From an uncultured Eubacteriales bacterium (GTDB lineage Bacteria; Bacillota; Clostridia; Lachnospirales; Cellulosilyticaceae), in contig URVM01000003.1 in NCBI GenBank assembly GCA_900551325.1, positions 186,001 through 250,000 on the forward strand: a stretch of DNA of 64,000 nucleotides, in the 5' to 3' direction. A model generated the notes under the pieces. It was not told the origin of the DNA. It saw nothing but the letters and a program-made list of their open reading frames with translations, and made no database searches. The position numbers and the translations under genes were made by a program. Of this stretch, positions 54,349 through 63,301 are shown one piece after another; the first letter of the stretch is position 1, and every line of letters starts with the position of its first letter.

Positions 54349-54395
54349 AGGGCAGTCATTATAATCATTTATAATGACTGCCCTGTTATTTTTTT
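54349..54395. terminator. Bidirectional terminator between P-loop gene and glgX
   Basis: Perfect 16-bp arms AGGGCAGTCATTATAA (54349-54364) and complement (54369-54384), followed by TTATTTTTTT on the plus strand. The minus side also serves the convergent debranching enzyme gene. Confidence 0.9.
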
Positions 54396-56341
54396 AAAAG
54401 CTTAAATACACATACCGTAAAAGGATTCATCAAATAATGTGTATCTGTTCTTCTAATAGATGACTTAGTGAAGCTCTCCTCCTTAGATGTATCAATAATA
54501 AGTTCCCAACCTTTTAAACTTTTTGGTATTTCAAATTTTAATAGTTCTGTATAGTTGTTCATAACTACATAAAGTATTTCTTCTTTTACTTCGATTTGCT
54601 CCGCTAAACTACAAGAGTGATATGCCCAGTCAGGTTCATTATAATTTACACCATGAAAGGTTATTTTAAGCTCATGACCATTAGCTTTTTTAAAACAAAG
54701 ACTTTCCTTCCGAAATCCTATCATATTCTTTACAAAATCTAACAGATCTTTATTCTTCTCTACCAATTCCCAGTCCATCCAAGATATTTCATTATCTTGA
54801 CAAAAAGCATTATTATTGCCTCTTTGTGTACGCCCTATTTCATCTCCCATTAAGATCATAGGTACACCTTGTGAAAGTAAAAGGAGGGTAAAAAAATTCT
54901 TTATACGCCTTTTTCGCTGCTCTAGCACCTTCACATTATGAGTTTCACCCTCTTCTCCATAGTTGTCACTGTAATTATTATTGCTTCCATCTCTATTATC
55001 TTCACCATTTAGAGTATTATGTTTATGGGAGTAAGATACTAAATCCCACATAGTAAAGCCATCATGAGCTGTAATAAATTGTATTGTGTGGTTTTTATCT
55101 TTTCTTATATCTTTAAATTGTATTTCATTCCCCAATAAACATCTGGCTACTGCGCTAGTCATTCCTTTATCTCCTCTTACAAAACGGCGCATAGTATCTC
55201 TATAAATATCGCTCCACTCTGCAAAAGGATAAGGCATACGTCCTACATCATAAGCTCCTTTAGCATCCCAACATTCTGCAATAAGCTTTACATGAGATAA
55301 AACAGGATCACTAGCTATATCTTCTAAAAGAGAGCCCTCGTACCAATTCCCATCCTGATTTTGAGCTAGTATAGAGGCAAGGTCAAATCTAAACCCATCT
55401 ACTCCCATACAAATAACCCAATAATATAAACTATCTAATATAAGCTGTTTTGTCACTATATGCATATTGTTAATAGTATTACCTGTGCCAGCATCATTAC
55501 GATAATGATTACCTTGTTTTTTGTAATAGGTATCTGGTGCAAGTGCCTTAAAATTAAAAGTTGTACCATCTTGGCCACCTTCTCCAGTATGGTTATACAC
55601 TACATCTAAAATAACTTCCATACCATTTTCATGAACTGTCTTTACAAAGTTCCGAAAAGCTTTCACTTCTTCTAATGCGTTTTTATTTGTAGCATAAACT
55701 TCTTGTAGGGCAAAAAAAGCAATAGTATTATAGCCCCATTCATCTTGTAATGTTTCTTGAGTAATAGGATGTTTATTGGCTAAAGTATGTTTATTCCACT
55801 TAAACACTGGTAAAAGTTCTAAAGTAGTTACTCCTAAAGATTTTAAATAAGGTAGCTTCTTTAAAATGCCTTCATAAGTACCTCTTTCTTTTAATTCAAG
55901 ACCACTAGTAGGACTTTTAGTAAAAGCACCTACATGCATTTCATAAATAATGGTTTCTTCCCAAGGAATATTAGGATGTACACCTTCATATAAATTATCT
56001 CTTAAGACTAAGTTCTTATAATGATTACTTCCTTTAGGAAAGGCACTTAAACTTCTAGCATAAGGATCAATAAGAGGCATGCTCTTTTCCCCTTTTTCAT
56101 CTATAGTTTGCCACGTATAAGCATAACCTTCTTCTATACCAGAAATAGCAATATGAAAAATATCTCCTGTACTATAGTTCTGTCTATTTAAAACAACTTC
56201 TATTAATGGCTTATCTTCATAAACATATTGATAAATCTTTAAAACCATTTCATGACAAACTGTTGCATAAATACCAAAGTAGGCCCACTTATCTATTAAT
56301 CTACACCCTAATAAGGGTAACCCCTTCTTTATCTCAAACAT
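54386..56341 (-). CDS. glgX: Glycogen debranching enzyme (GlgX/isoamylase type, GH13)
   Basis: About 651 aa. N-terminal CBM48-like domain, then a GH13 barrel with the four conserved regions DVVYNHTGEGG, GVDGFRFDLAS (nucleophile Asp), IAECWDA (acid/base Glu) and FITAHDGFTMWD, and a C-terminal beta domain. Cleaves alpha-1,6 branches of glycogen or related glucans; no other glg genes are adjacent. The ATG at 56341 is favoured by GGGAGTGTATAT; the frame is open to an ATG at 56380 with a poor site. Confidence 0.9.
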   Translation of the reverse strand: MFEIKKGLPLLGCRLIDKWAYFGIYATVCHEMVLKIYQYVYEDKPLIEVVLNRQNYSTGDIFHIAISGIEEGYAYTWQTIDEKGEKSMPLIDPYARSLSAFPKGSNHYKNLVLRDNLYEGVHPNIPWEETIIYEMHVGAFTKSPTSGLELKERGTYEGILKKLPYLKSLGVTTLELLPVFKWNKHTLANKHPITQETLQDEWGYNTIAFFALQEVYATNKNALEEVKAFRNFVKTVHENGMEVILDVVYNHTGEGGQDGTTFNFKALAPDTYYKKQGNHYRNDAGTGNTINNMHIVTKQLILDSLYYWVICMGVDGFRFDLASILAQNQDGNWYEGSLLEDIASDPVLSHVKLIAECWDAKGAYDVGRMPYPFAEWSDIYRDTMRRFVRGDKGMTSAVARCLLGNEIQFKDIRKDKNHTIQFITAHDGFTMWDLVSYSHKHNTLNGEDNRDGSNNNYSDNYGEEGETHNVKVLEQRKRRIKNFFTLLLLSQGVPMILMGDEIGRTQRGNNNAFCQDNEISWMDWELVEKNKDLLDFVKNMIGFRKESLCFKKANGHELKITFHGVNYNEPDWAYHSCSLAEQIEVKEEILYVVMNNYTELLKFEIPKSLKGWELIIDTSKEESFTKSSIRRTDTHYLMNPFTVCVFKLLKK

Positions 56342-56430
56342 ATATACACTCCCAACTTCAATCTGCTCTATAAGTTGCATATATAAATTTTACCATATTT
56401 TGTAAATATTATATACATTTAATTTGAGTC

Positions 56431-56458
56431 TTGCAATTTTTTTTGGCTATGTTATAAT
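56431..56458 (+). promoter_or_regulatory. Sigma-A promoter of tyrS
   Basis: TTGCAA (56431-56436), 16-bp spacer, TATAAT (56453-56458), just upstream of the T-box leader. Confidence 0.75.
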
Positions 56459-56489
56459 TATAACCAATTCTATAAGCTAAAAACGTTGA

Positions 56490-56700
56490 TAAAGAAATAG
56501 TAGTAATTGTCCTAGTCTTTAGAGAGCATACGGTTGGTGAAAGTATGTGTCGGGTCAATTTATGAATTACACCTTTTGAGTTGCACTTATGTGCCGGCTA
56601 CATACCGTTATCATGTATGAGGCAAATATATTTGCGAACAAAGGTGGTACCACGGGTGATCTCGTCCTTTATATAAGGCGAGACACCCTTTTTTATTGCT
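56490..56700 (+). promoter_or_regulatory. Tyrosine-specific T-box leader of tyrS
   Basis: Classic T-box: AGTA-type motif in stem I (AGTAGTAATTG), GGTGAAAG, specifier loop GAATTACACC with Tyr codon TAC at 56568-56570, the T-box AAGGTGGTACCACGG whose TGGT bulge pairs with an ACCA tRNA end, and a terminator at about 56654-56694 (CTCG/CGAG stem plus TTTTTT). Uncharged tRNA-Tyr should stabilise the antiterminator and switch on tyrS. Confidence 0.97.
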
Positions 56701-56743
56701 TTTCTTTATGACATGAGACAAAATTATGAGGAGGCTCTTACAA

Positions 56744-57970
56744 ATGAACGTATTTGATACCTTAATGGAACGTGGATTTATCCAACAAACAACACACGAA
56801 AAAGAAATTCGTGAATTATTAGAGAAAGAAAAAGTTACTTTCTACATTGGTTTTGACCCTACTGCTGACAGTTTACACGTAGGTCACTTTGTAACAGTTA
56901 TGGCTATGGCACATATGCAAAAAGCAGGACACCGTCCTATCGCTCTTTTAGGTGGCGGTACTGGTATGGTTGGTGACCCTACTGGTAAAACTGATATGCG
57001 TAAAATGCTTACACCAGAAGTAATCAAACACAATGTAAATTGCTTTAAAAAACAACTTTCTCGTTTCATCACTTTTGATAATGACCAAGCAATTATTGTA
57101 GATAATGGAGATTGGTTACTTAACCTAAACTACATTGACTTCCTTCGTGAAGTTGGGGTACATTTCTCTGTTAACCGTATGCTTACAGCTGAATGCTTTA
57201 AACAACGTCTTGAAAAAGGTCTTTCTTTCTTAGAATTTAACTATATGCTTATGCAATCTTATGACTTCCTAGAACTTTACAGAAAATACAACTGTAAATT
57301 ACAACTAGGTGGAAACGATCAGTGGTCTAATATCTTAGGTGGTGTTGAGCTTGTAAGACGTTTACACGGAGATACATCTTTCGGTATGACTTTCTCACTT
57401 CTTACAAATAGCGAAGGTAAGAAAATGGGTAAAACAGAAAATGGTGCTGTATGGCTTGATGCTGAAAAAACTTCTCCATACGAATTCTATCAATACTGGA
57501 GAAACGTTGGCGATGCAGACGTTCGTAAATGCTTATCTTTACTTACATTCCTTCCAATGGAAGAAATTGATACACTTTGTAATGTAGAAGGTGCTGAAAT
57601 TAACACTGCAAAAGCACGTCTTGCTTTCGAAATTACAAAGATTGTTCACGGTGAAGAAGAAGCTAAAAAAGCTGAAGAAGCCGCTAAAGCAGCTTTCGCT
57701 GGTAAAGGTGCAAGTGGTTCTCTTCCTACAACAGACCTTAGCGCTGACCTATTTGCAGAAGGTATGGACATTATTAGCCTTCTTGTAGATCATACAGGAC
57801 TTGTAGCAACACGTTCAGAAGCACGTCGTCTTCTTACACAAAACGGTATTAAAATCGAAGGTAAGCCAGTAGATGGTATTGACTTTAAAGTAACTACTGA
57901 CTTATTTAATGATGGTGCTTTAATGATTCAAAAGGGTAAGAAGGTTTTCCATCAGGTTAACCTTGTTTAA
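56744..57970 (+). CDS. tyrS: Tyrosyl-tRNA synthetase
   Basis: 408 aa class I synthetase. HIGH-like motif SLHVGHFVTV near residue 47, tyrosine pocket LGGNDQWSNILGG, KMSKS-like EGKKMGKTENGAVW, and a C-terminal S4 anticodon-arm domain (residues 340-405). The start at 56744 is used because GAGGAGG lies 9 nt upstream; the in-frame ATG at 56726 overlaps that site. Controlled by the T-box leader. Confidence 0.97.
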   Translation: MNVFDTLMERGFIQQTTHEKEIRELLEKEKVTFYIGFDPTADSLHVGHFVTVMAMAHMQKAGHRPIALLGGGTGMVGDPTGKTDMRKMLTPEVIKHNVNCFKKQLSRFITFDNDQAIIVDNGDWLLNLNYIDFLREVGVHFSVNRMLTAECFKQRLEKGLSFLEFNYMLMQSYDFLELYRKYNCKLQLGGNDQWSNILGGVELVRRLHGDTSFGMTFSLLTNSEGKKMGKTENGAVWLDAEKTSPYEFYQYWRNVGDADVRKCLSLLTFLPMEEIDTLCNVEGAEINTAKARLAFEITKIVHGEEEAKKAEEAAKAAFAGKGASGSLPTTDLSADLFAEGMDIISLLVDHTGLVATRSEARRLLTQNGIKIEGKPVDGIDFKVTTDLFNDGALMIQKGKKVFHQVNLV

Positions 57971-57998
57971 ATAGCTGATATATATACTTTATTGAAGC

Positions 57999-58110
57999 AA
58001 AAAGGAGATGTTGTACTAAGAAATTAGTGCAACATCTCCTTTTTTGTGATTTATGTTGAGTAAAGAGATTTGATAAGGGGTGAATTACTGTCTTTGGTTA
58101 GTCTTCTTAG
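57999..58110 (+). terminator. tyrS terminator and adjoining repeat copy A
   Basis: Perfect hairpin 57999-58045 (AAAGGAGATGTTG... with T-run), the tyrS terminator. Together with the next 65 bp (to 58110) it forms copy A of a direct repeat: the same order hairpin, TTTGTrATTTAT, AATTACTGT and a TTAGTCTTCTT-like end recurs at 58714-58871. Confidence 0.85.
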
Positions 58111-58157
58111 GTGTCAGGCTGGCTGTAACTCCTCCTTCAGCTTCCACCTTGGGGGAC

Positions 58158-58411
58158 GAATTACTATCTCTTGATAGACTACGTTAGGTTCGGGATGTGG
58201 TACCCTACTCTTTCAGCTTTCACTTCCGGTAGCTAAGAGGCTGTAGGCTCGAAAGAAGTAGGAACGCTCAAAACTTGCTCCGCTTCAAACATTTCGCTAA
58301 AACCCCTACTTCACCTCTCGCCAACATCCTCTAAGCCACCTACATAAGTCGCTTCCAGAGCAGGGCACCCCATCCCTTACCTTACCAGTTTTACTAAAGA
58401 GATAGCAATTC
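58158..58411. repeat. Giant imperfect inverted repeat (arms about 106 bp)
   Basis: Left arm 58158-58262, 42-bp loop 58263-58304, right arm 58305-58411. Best-matched inner segments: GGTAGCTAAGAGGCTGTAGG on the left pairs with CCAACATCCTCTAAGCCACC on the right, and AAGTAGG with CCTACTT. A transcript in either direction would fold into a long interrupted hairpin. Confidence 0.8.
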
Positions 58412-58620
58412 TAGTCTACTGAACCCTTTACTCACCCACTCATTAACAGTCTCTAAACCACCTGCATAAGCCGATTTCGAAGGAGTCACATCCATCCTTC
58501 CACCTATTTAATTGTTCTAACAGACAGTAATTCTAGTCTACTTAGCCCCATTGCTTATCTTTTCGTTACCATCCTTTAAGTGTATCTACATAAAGAAATT
58601 CCTAGAATAGCCTCTAGATA
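58323..58620. repeat. 122-bp-period tandem repeat, three imperfect copies
   Basis: Copy 1 58323-58444, copy 2 58445-58566, partial copy 3 from about 58567 to 58620. Landmarks are 122 bp apart in copies 1 and 2 (CTCTAA, CCACCT-CATAAG, AATTCTAGTCTACT), with copy 3 shifted by 1-2 bp. Confidence 0.85.
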
Positions 58621-58713
58621 CACTCGTACTATCTATAACATTCTTCTTTTATAATTTTAACTTATATAAGTATATCATCCTATTCCCCCATCTTCCCAAT
58701 GGAAGAGAAAACT

Positions 58714-58871
58714 AAAGGAGTTGTGGCACTATGAACTGCCCAAATAAGTTAGACCTAAAAATCTAATTTATTTGGGCAGTTCACTAAAAAATTAGTACAC
58801 AACTCCTTATTTGTAATTTATATTAAATAATTTTGTAAGGGTCAAATTACTGTTTTTGTTTAGACTTCTTT
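58714..58871. repeat. Repeat copy B (diverged copy of the tyrS terminator region)
   Basis: Outer hairpin AAGGAGTTGTG / CACAACTCCTT followed by ATTTGTAATTTAT and AAATTACTGTTTTTG, matching copy A at 57999-58110 in the same order. The hairpin loop is interrupted by the 52-bp palindrome at 58732-58783. Confidence 0.75.
58732..58783. mobile_element. 52-bp palindromic mini-element with IS3-like ends
   Basis: Ends TGAACTGCCCAAATAA and its inverse, 21-bp arms with few mismatches around a short AT loop, flanked on both sides by CTA (58729-58731 and 58784-58786) as a 3-bp target duplication. The terminal TGAACTG...GTTAGAC resembles IS3/IS150-group terminal repeats from memory. It has no coding capacity; it would be a minimal MITE moved in trans. 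Confidence 0.6.
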
Positions 58872-58890
58872 TATGATTTTATAAATCATT

Positions 58891-60045
58891 TTAGTTTTCT
58901 TCACTACTAAAGAGGTCTCCCATATAACGCATTACTAGTAGCCTAATAAATCCTACTACTGGTACTCCTAGTAGAATACCTATTAAGCCAAAGAGTTTTC
59001 CACCTATAACAATGGCTAGTAGGACGGCTATAGGATGGAGTTTTATCGTTTTACCCATTACTTTAGGGACAATAAACCATCCGTCTATTTGTTGTAGGAT
59101 CATAACTGCAATAACTGCATAGAGTCCTTTTATAGGGTTTGGTCCTATAAGGCCAATAAGGCCTGCTAGTATAAAGCCTACGATAGGTCCAAAGTAAGGA
59201 ATCAGGTTAAAGATTCCAGATATAATCCCTATGAGGATTGCAAAATCTATACCTATTATCATAAGGATAAGACTAATTAGAGTGGCCATAATGACTGCAT
59301 CAATGAGTTGTCCTCTAATATAGCCTGAAAATACATAATCAACATCTCTACCTATATCTCTTACTTCACTCTCAACTGATTTAGGTATTATTAAAGACAA
59401 TAGTCTATTGTAAATAATTAAAAGTTTTTGCTTATCTTTTAGTGTGTAGAAGGCTATAACAATACCTAATCCAAGATTGAGTAGATTACCACCAAGACTT
59501 GTTAATATGGCAACACCTTTTACACTGAGCCAATTGACAAAACTATTAATTCTTTCATAAATACTTACAATGAAAGCTCCATTCCCCTTTGAAAAAGGTA
59601 GCTTGGAAGTGGCCAGATCCATATTGTGTATCATTGTATTAAAGTAGTCTGCATACTGAGTTAAGCTATCTTGTAAGTTTTTAACAGCTCCCCCTCCAAT
59701 AACTTTTCTTACATTAATAACAACAACTACACTAAAAATGATGAGTACAAGTAAAAAGCTTAGTAAGGTAAGCAAGGTAGAATAACTTCTATTTATGCTA
59801 TCTTTCTTTAACAGCCTTTTAAGCATTCTATCATAAAAATCCGTTAATGGATCCAGTAAATAGGCAATAATAAGACCAAATATAAGAGGCCCTAGTAAAT
59901 CAAAAAACCATTTAATAACAGTCGCTATATATCCCCCCACGACTTTGAACCGAACCAGTATAAGTCCTATGAGTAAGGTGACTAAAACACTTCCTACTGC
60001 ATAAACACTTATAGTAAAATACTTATTATTCTTTTCAAATTTCAT
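58891..60045 (-). CDS. AI-2E family transporter (TqsA/YtvI-like permease)
   Basis: 384-aa polytopic protein with about eight membrane helices. The family signature LIPYFGPIVGFILAGLIGLI lies near residues 280-300, then VAVMILQQIDGWFIVPKVMG and a C-terminal LLGVPVVGFIRLLVMRYM. Members export AI-2 or act as Na+/H+ antiporters, so the substrate is open. Downstream end faces the repeat region; 14 bp after pepD, so likely co-transcribed with it. Confidence 0.88.
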   Translation of the reverse strand: MKFEKNNKYFTISVYAVGSVLVTLLIGLILVRFKVVGGYIATVIKWFFDLLGPLIFGLIIAYLLDPLTDFYDRMLKRLLKKDSINRSYSTLLTLLSFLLVLIIFSVVVVINVRKVIGGGAVKNLQDSLTQYADYFNTMIHNMDLATSKLPFSKGNGAFIVSIYERINSFVNWLSVKGVAILTSLGGNLLNLGLGIVIAFYTLKDKQKLLIIYNRLLSLIIPKSVESEVRDIGRDVDYVFSGYIRGQLIDAVIMATLISLILMIIGIDFAILIGIISGIFNLIPYFGPIVGFILAGLIGLIGPNPIKGLYAVIAVMILQQIDGWFIVPKVMGKTIKLHPIAVLLAIVIGGKLFGLIGILLGVPVVGFIRLLVMRYMGDLFSSEEN

Positions 60046-60059
60046 GGGGTTACTCCTTC

Positions 60060-61520
60060 TTAGTAGTTTTTCATTGCTTTAAGAAGGTCAAGTAAGTATT
60101 CATAAACTCTAGCCATAGAACTAATGCTTGCACGCTCTTTTGGTGAATGAATATCATAAGCATTTGGTCCAAAGGCAATCATATCAAGGCCTGGTAGTTT
60201 TTCTGATATAAAGCCACATTCAAGACCTGCATGAATCGCTTTAATTTCTGGTTTCTTACCATATTTTTGTTCAAATACTTCTATAGCAAGTTCACGTATT
60301 CTTGATTTTGGTTCATATACCCAAGCTGGATAGTCTCCAAGTACTGTACAAGTTGCACCTAAATTTTTAGCTACACGTTCTATTTTACGAAGCATGTTTT
60401 CTTTCTTAGTTGGTACAGAACTTCTTACTGCAAGTACAATGTGAAGTCCATCTTCTTCTAGTTGTACAACACCAATATTTAATGAGCTTTCTACAAGACC
60501 TGGGATTTGCATGCTATAAGCCATAATGCCATGTGGTAAGCACATTAATAAATCAATCATTTTCTCAGACTGTTCTACTGTAATACATGGTTTTTCTTCT
60601 TCTACTTTTTCTACAATCATAAAAAGATTTGGATCTTGTTTTTCGTACTCTACTTTAAAAGCTTGTTCCATTTCTTTAAGAATTGTTTCTACCTTTTTGG
60701 CATAAGCTTTTTCTACATAGAAGCTAGCTTCTGCTTCACGTGTAATAACATTATCTTTCGTACCACCTATAAAAGTTGCCATACGCACTGCACATACTTT
60801 TCTCACTTGGTCAAGCACGCGACCTACAAGTATATTGGCATTTGCACGTTCTTGATGAATATCTGCTCCAGAGTGACCACCTGTTAAACCTTTAATGATG
60901 ACACGGTAAAGTACATTCTCCTCGTCAGCCTTTTCATAAGTCACATCTAAGTCTACATGTGCCTTCGCACCACCTGCACAGCTTACTAAAAATTCACCTT
61001 CAATATCTGTATCTAAGTTAAGAAGTACCTTACCTTCTAAATACTCAGGATGTAAGTTAGCTACACCATCCATACCAGTTTCTTCAGCTGTTGTCATTAA
61101 CGCTTCAATAGCTGGATGAGCGATTGTATCATCTGCTAAAACTGCCATTTGATACGCAATAGCAATCCCATTATCTGCACCAAGTGTAGTACCTTTTGCA
61201 CGGATAAAGTCTCCATCTACTTCAAGTTTAATCCCTTCTGTTAAGAAGTCATGCTCTGTATCTTTATTTTTTTCACATACCATATCTAAATGACCTTGCA
61301 TAATAACAGTTGGTGCATTTTCATATCCAGGTGTAGCTGGCTTTTTAATATAAATATTGTTTACTTCGTCTTGTTTAACTTCTAAACCTAATCCCTTTGC
61401 AAAAGCTACCATATAATCACTAATAGCTTTTTCATTGCCTGAACCACGTGGTATATTACTAATTTCTTCAAAATAGTACATTACTTTTTCTGGTTGTAAA
61501 TTTTCTAATACTCTTGTCAT
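60060..61520 (-). CDS. pepD: Aminoacyl-histidine dipeptidase (PepD, M20 family)
   Basis: 486-aa zinc metallopeptidase cleaving Xaa-His and other dipeptides in the cytoplasm. M20 metal motifs: MQGHLDMVCEKNK, GTTLGADNGIAIAYQMA, MTTAEETGMDGV (catalytic Glu), and FGPNAYDIHSPKERASI at the end. A lid domain is inserted at about residues 200-380. Full length for the family. Strong start region MTRVLENLQPEKVM. Confidence 0.95.
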   Translation of the reverse strand: MTRVLENLQPEKVMYYFEEISNIPRGSGNEKAISDYMVAFAKGLGLEVKQDEVNNIYIKKPATPGYENAPTVIMQGHLDMVCEKNKDTEHDFLTEGIKLEVDGDFIRAKGTTLGADNGIAIAYQMAVLADDTIAHPAIEALMTTAEETGMDGVANLHPEYLEGKVLLNLDTDIEGEFLVSCAGGAKAHVDLDVTYEKADEENVLYRVIIKGLTGGHSGADIHQERANANILVGRVLDQVRKVCAVRMATFIGGTKDNVITREAEASFYVEKAYAKKVETILKEMEQAFKVEYEKQDPNLFMIVEKVEEEKPCITVEQSEKMIDLLMCLPHGIMAYSMQIPGLVESSLNIGVVQLEEDGLHIVLAVRSSVPTKKENMLRKIERVAKNLGATCTVLGDYPAWVYEPKSRIRELAIEVFEQKYGKKPEIKAIHAGLECGFISEKLPGLDMIAFGPNAYDIHSPKERASISSMARVYEYLLDLLKAMKNY

Positions 61521-61628
61521 TCTTAAATGCCTCCTTAAGTCTTTTACTTATTTTACTTATTTCTACGAGAAACTATCCCTACTATGTAAAATCTTTTCCT
61601 TTACAAGTAGTAAATTGGTCTCTACTTA

Positions 61629-62987
61629 TTAATTTTTAAAACTATGAATAGGCGCTGGAATTCTACCGCCTCTATTTATAAATCCGTGGCACCCATATCC
61701 ATTTACCGGCATAATAGGTGCACGCCCTAATAGACCACCAAATTCTACACTCTCTCCTACATCTTTTCCTTGTACTGGAATAATACGAACAGCTGTAGTC
61801 TTACTATTAATCATACCAATAGCCATCTCATCTGCAATAATACCACTAATAGTACTTGCACTTGTATCTCCCGGTATAGCTACCATATCCAGTCCTACTG
61901 AACATACACAGGTCATCGCTTCTAACTTTTCTATAGTAAGTGCACCTTGTTCGGCTGCCTTAATCATAGCATGGTCTTCGCTTACAGGGATGAAAGCTCC
62001 ACTTAAACCACCTACATAAGAAGAAGCCATAACACCACCCTTTTTTACACAATCATTAAGAATCGCTAGGGCTGCTGTTGTCCCTGGGGCACCAGCCATT
62101 TCAAGTCCCATCTCTTCAAAAATTTCACCAATACTATCACCAATAGCTGGTGTAGGTGCTAAAGATAAATCAATAATACCAAAAGGTACACCCAGCATCT
62201 GGGCTGCTTCTTTTGCCACCATTTGACCTGCACGAGTAATTTTAAAAGCCGTACGCTTAATAGTCTCACACATTGTTTCAAAGTCAGCTTCTCTTACATT
62301 TTCTAAAGCTTTCTTTACAACTCCTGGACCACTTACACCTACATTAATTACTGTATCATCTTCTCCTACACCATGAAAGGCACCAGCCATAAATGGATTA
62401 TCTTCTGGTGCATTGCAAAAGACAACAAGTTTGGCACAACCAATGCTACTACGATCAGCAGTATGCTCAGCTGAAAGTTTAATAATCTCGCCCATTCTTT
62501 TTACTGCGTCCATATTAATACCTGATTTAGTACAGCCTACATTGACTGAAGCACAAACATGTTCTGTAACACTTAAAGCTTCTGGTATAGATTCTATAAG
62601 TATCTTATCAGAAGGTGACATCCCCTTTTGTACAAGGGCAGAGAATCCTCCAATAAAATTTACGCCTACAGCCTTGGCTGCACGGTCTAAAGCCTTTGCA
62701 ATAGGTACATAAGAACTTGCCTTTGTTCCTGCTCCAATAAGGGCAATAGGTGTAACAGAAATACGTTTATTGACAATAGGAATACCATATTTCTTCGAGA
62801 TAAGCTCTCCTGTAGCTACTAAATCTTTAGCGCGGGTTGTTATTTTGTTATAAATATTTTCACATAGAGTATCCATATCATCTGATATACAATCAAGTAA
62901 ACTAATACCCATTGTGATGGTACGAATATCTAAGTTAGCTTCTTGAATCATTTTATTTGTTTCTAATACTTCTAATCTAGAAATCAT
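61629..62987 (-). CDS. PFL family protein (UPF0210, DUF711)
   Basis: 452 aa. Motifs VNVGCTKSGINMDAVKRMGE, HGVGEDDTVINVGVSGPGVV, SLAPTPAIGDSIGEIFEEMG and CSVGLDMVAIPGDTSAST match the conserved UPF0210 family, distantly related to glycyl-radical-type folds but without a glycyl radical role shown. Function unknown. It is always paired with a small ACT protein, here 32 bp upstream. Confidence 0.92.
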   Translation of the reverse strand: MISRLEVLETNKMIQEANLDIRTITMGISLLDCISDDMDTLCENIYNKITTRAKDLVATGELISKKYGIPIVNKRISVTPIALIGAGTKASSYVPIAKALDRAAKAVGVNFIGGFSALVQKGMSPSDKILIESIPEALSVTEHVCASVNVGCTKSGINMDAVKRMGEIIKLSAEHTADRSSIGCAKLVVFCNAPEDNPFMAGAFHGVGEDDTVINVGVSGPGVVKKALENVREADFETMCETIKRTAFKITRAGQMVAKEAAQMLGVPFGIIDLSLAPTPAIGDSIGEIFEEMGLEMAGAPGTTAALAILNDCVKKGGVMASSYVGGLSGAFIPVSEDHAMIKAAEQGALTIEKLEAMTCVCSVGLDMVAIPGDTSASTISGIIADEMAIGMINSKTTAVRIIPVQGKDVGESVEFGGLLGRAPIMPVNGYGCHGFINRGGRIPAPIHSFKN

Positions 62988-63019
62988 TGATTTTTCCCCT
63001 TTCTGAGTAAGGTAGTCTT

Positions 63020-63289
63020 TTAAATACGATGCATAGAGTCAAAAATGGCCTCATGTTGTAAACGAATATCAACTTCTATTTCATGTCCAAGTTCTTCTAA
63101 TGCATCAACAACCTTATCAAAAGAAACTGTACTTTGGGATAAATCAACAATCATCATCATATTAAAATACCCTTGTAAAATAGTTTGTGAAATATCTAAA
63201 ATATTAATCTGCTTTTCACTAAGTAATGTACAAACTCTCCCTATAATACCAACCTTATCTTTTCCTACTACTGTAATAATCCCTTTCAC
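63020..63289 (-). CDS. ACT domain protein (UPF0237)
   Basis: 89-aa single ACT domain: MKGIITVVGKDKVGIIGRVC and NILDISQTILQGYFNMMMIV form the ligand-binding interface. Predicted small-molecule (amino acid) sensor acting with the adjacent DUF711 protein; the ligand is unknown. Follows the FtsA-like gene by 12 bp. Confidence 0.93.
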   Translation of the reverse strand: MKGIITVVGKDKVGIIGRVCTLLSEKQINILDISQTILQGYFNMMMIVDLSQSTVSFDKVVDALEELGHEIEVDIRLQHEAIFDSMHRI

Positions 63290-63301
63290 ACTTTTCCCTC
63301 C

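Larger units (their letters stand above)
58046..58713. repeat. Noncoding region of homologous direct and inverted repeat units
   Basis: No gene is visible. Forward units start GAATTACTGTCT at 58082 and GAATTACTATCT at 58158 (76-bp period, continuing through TTCAGCTT 76 bp apart). Reverse-oriented units end at 58411 and 58533 (122-bp period: AACATCCTCTAAG at 58323, AACAGTCTCTAAA at 58445, ACCATCCTTTAAG at 58568). Forward unit 58158-58262 and the reverse complement of 58305-58411 align along about 106 bp (shared GGGATG, CCCT, CTCT, AGAGG, AAGTAGG). From about 58621 to 58713 nothing recognisable is seen. Confidence 0.85.

Noticed and set aside
58236..58292. Minus-strand 19-codon ORF (MFEAEQVLSV...) in the post-tyrS repeat region
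   Set aside because: Very short, no ribosome-binding site, and it lies in the loop and arm of an inverted repeat; more likely chance.
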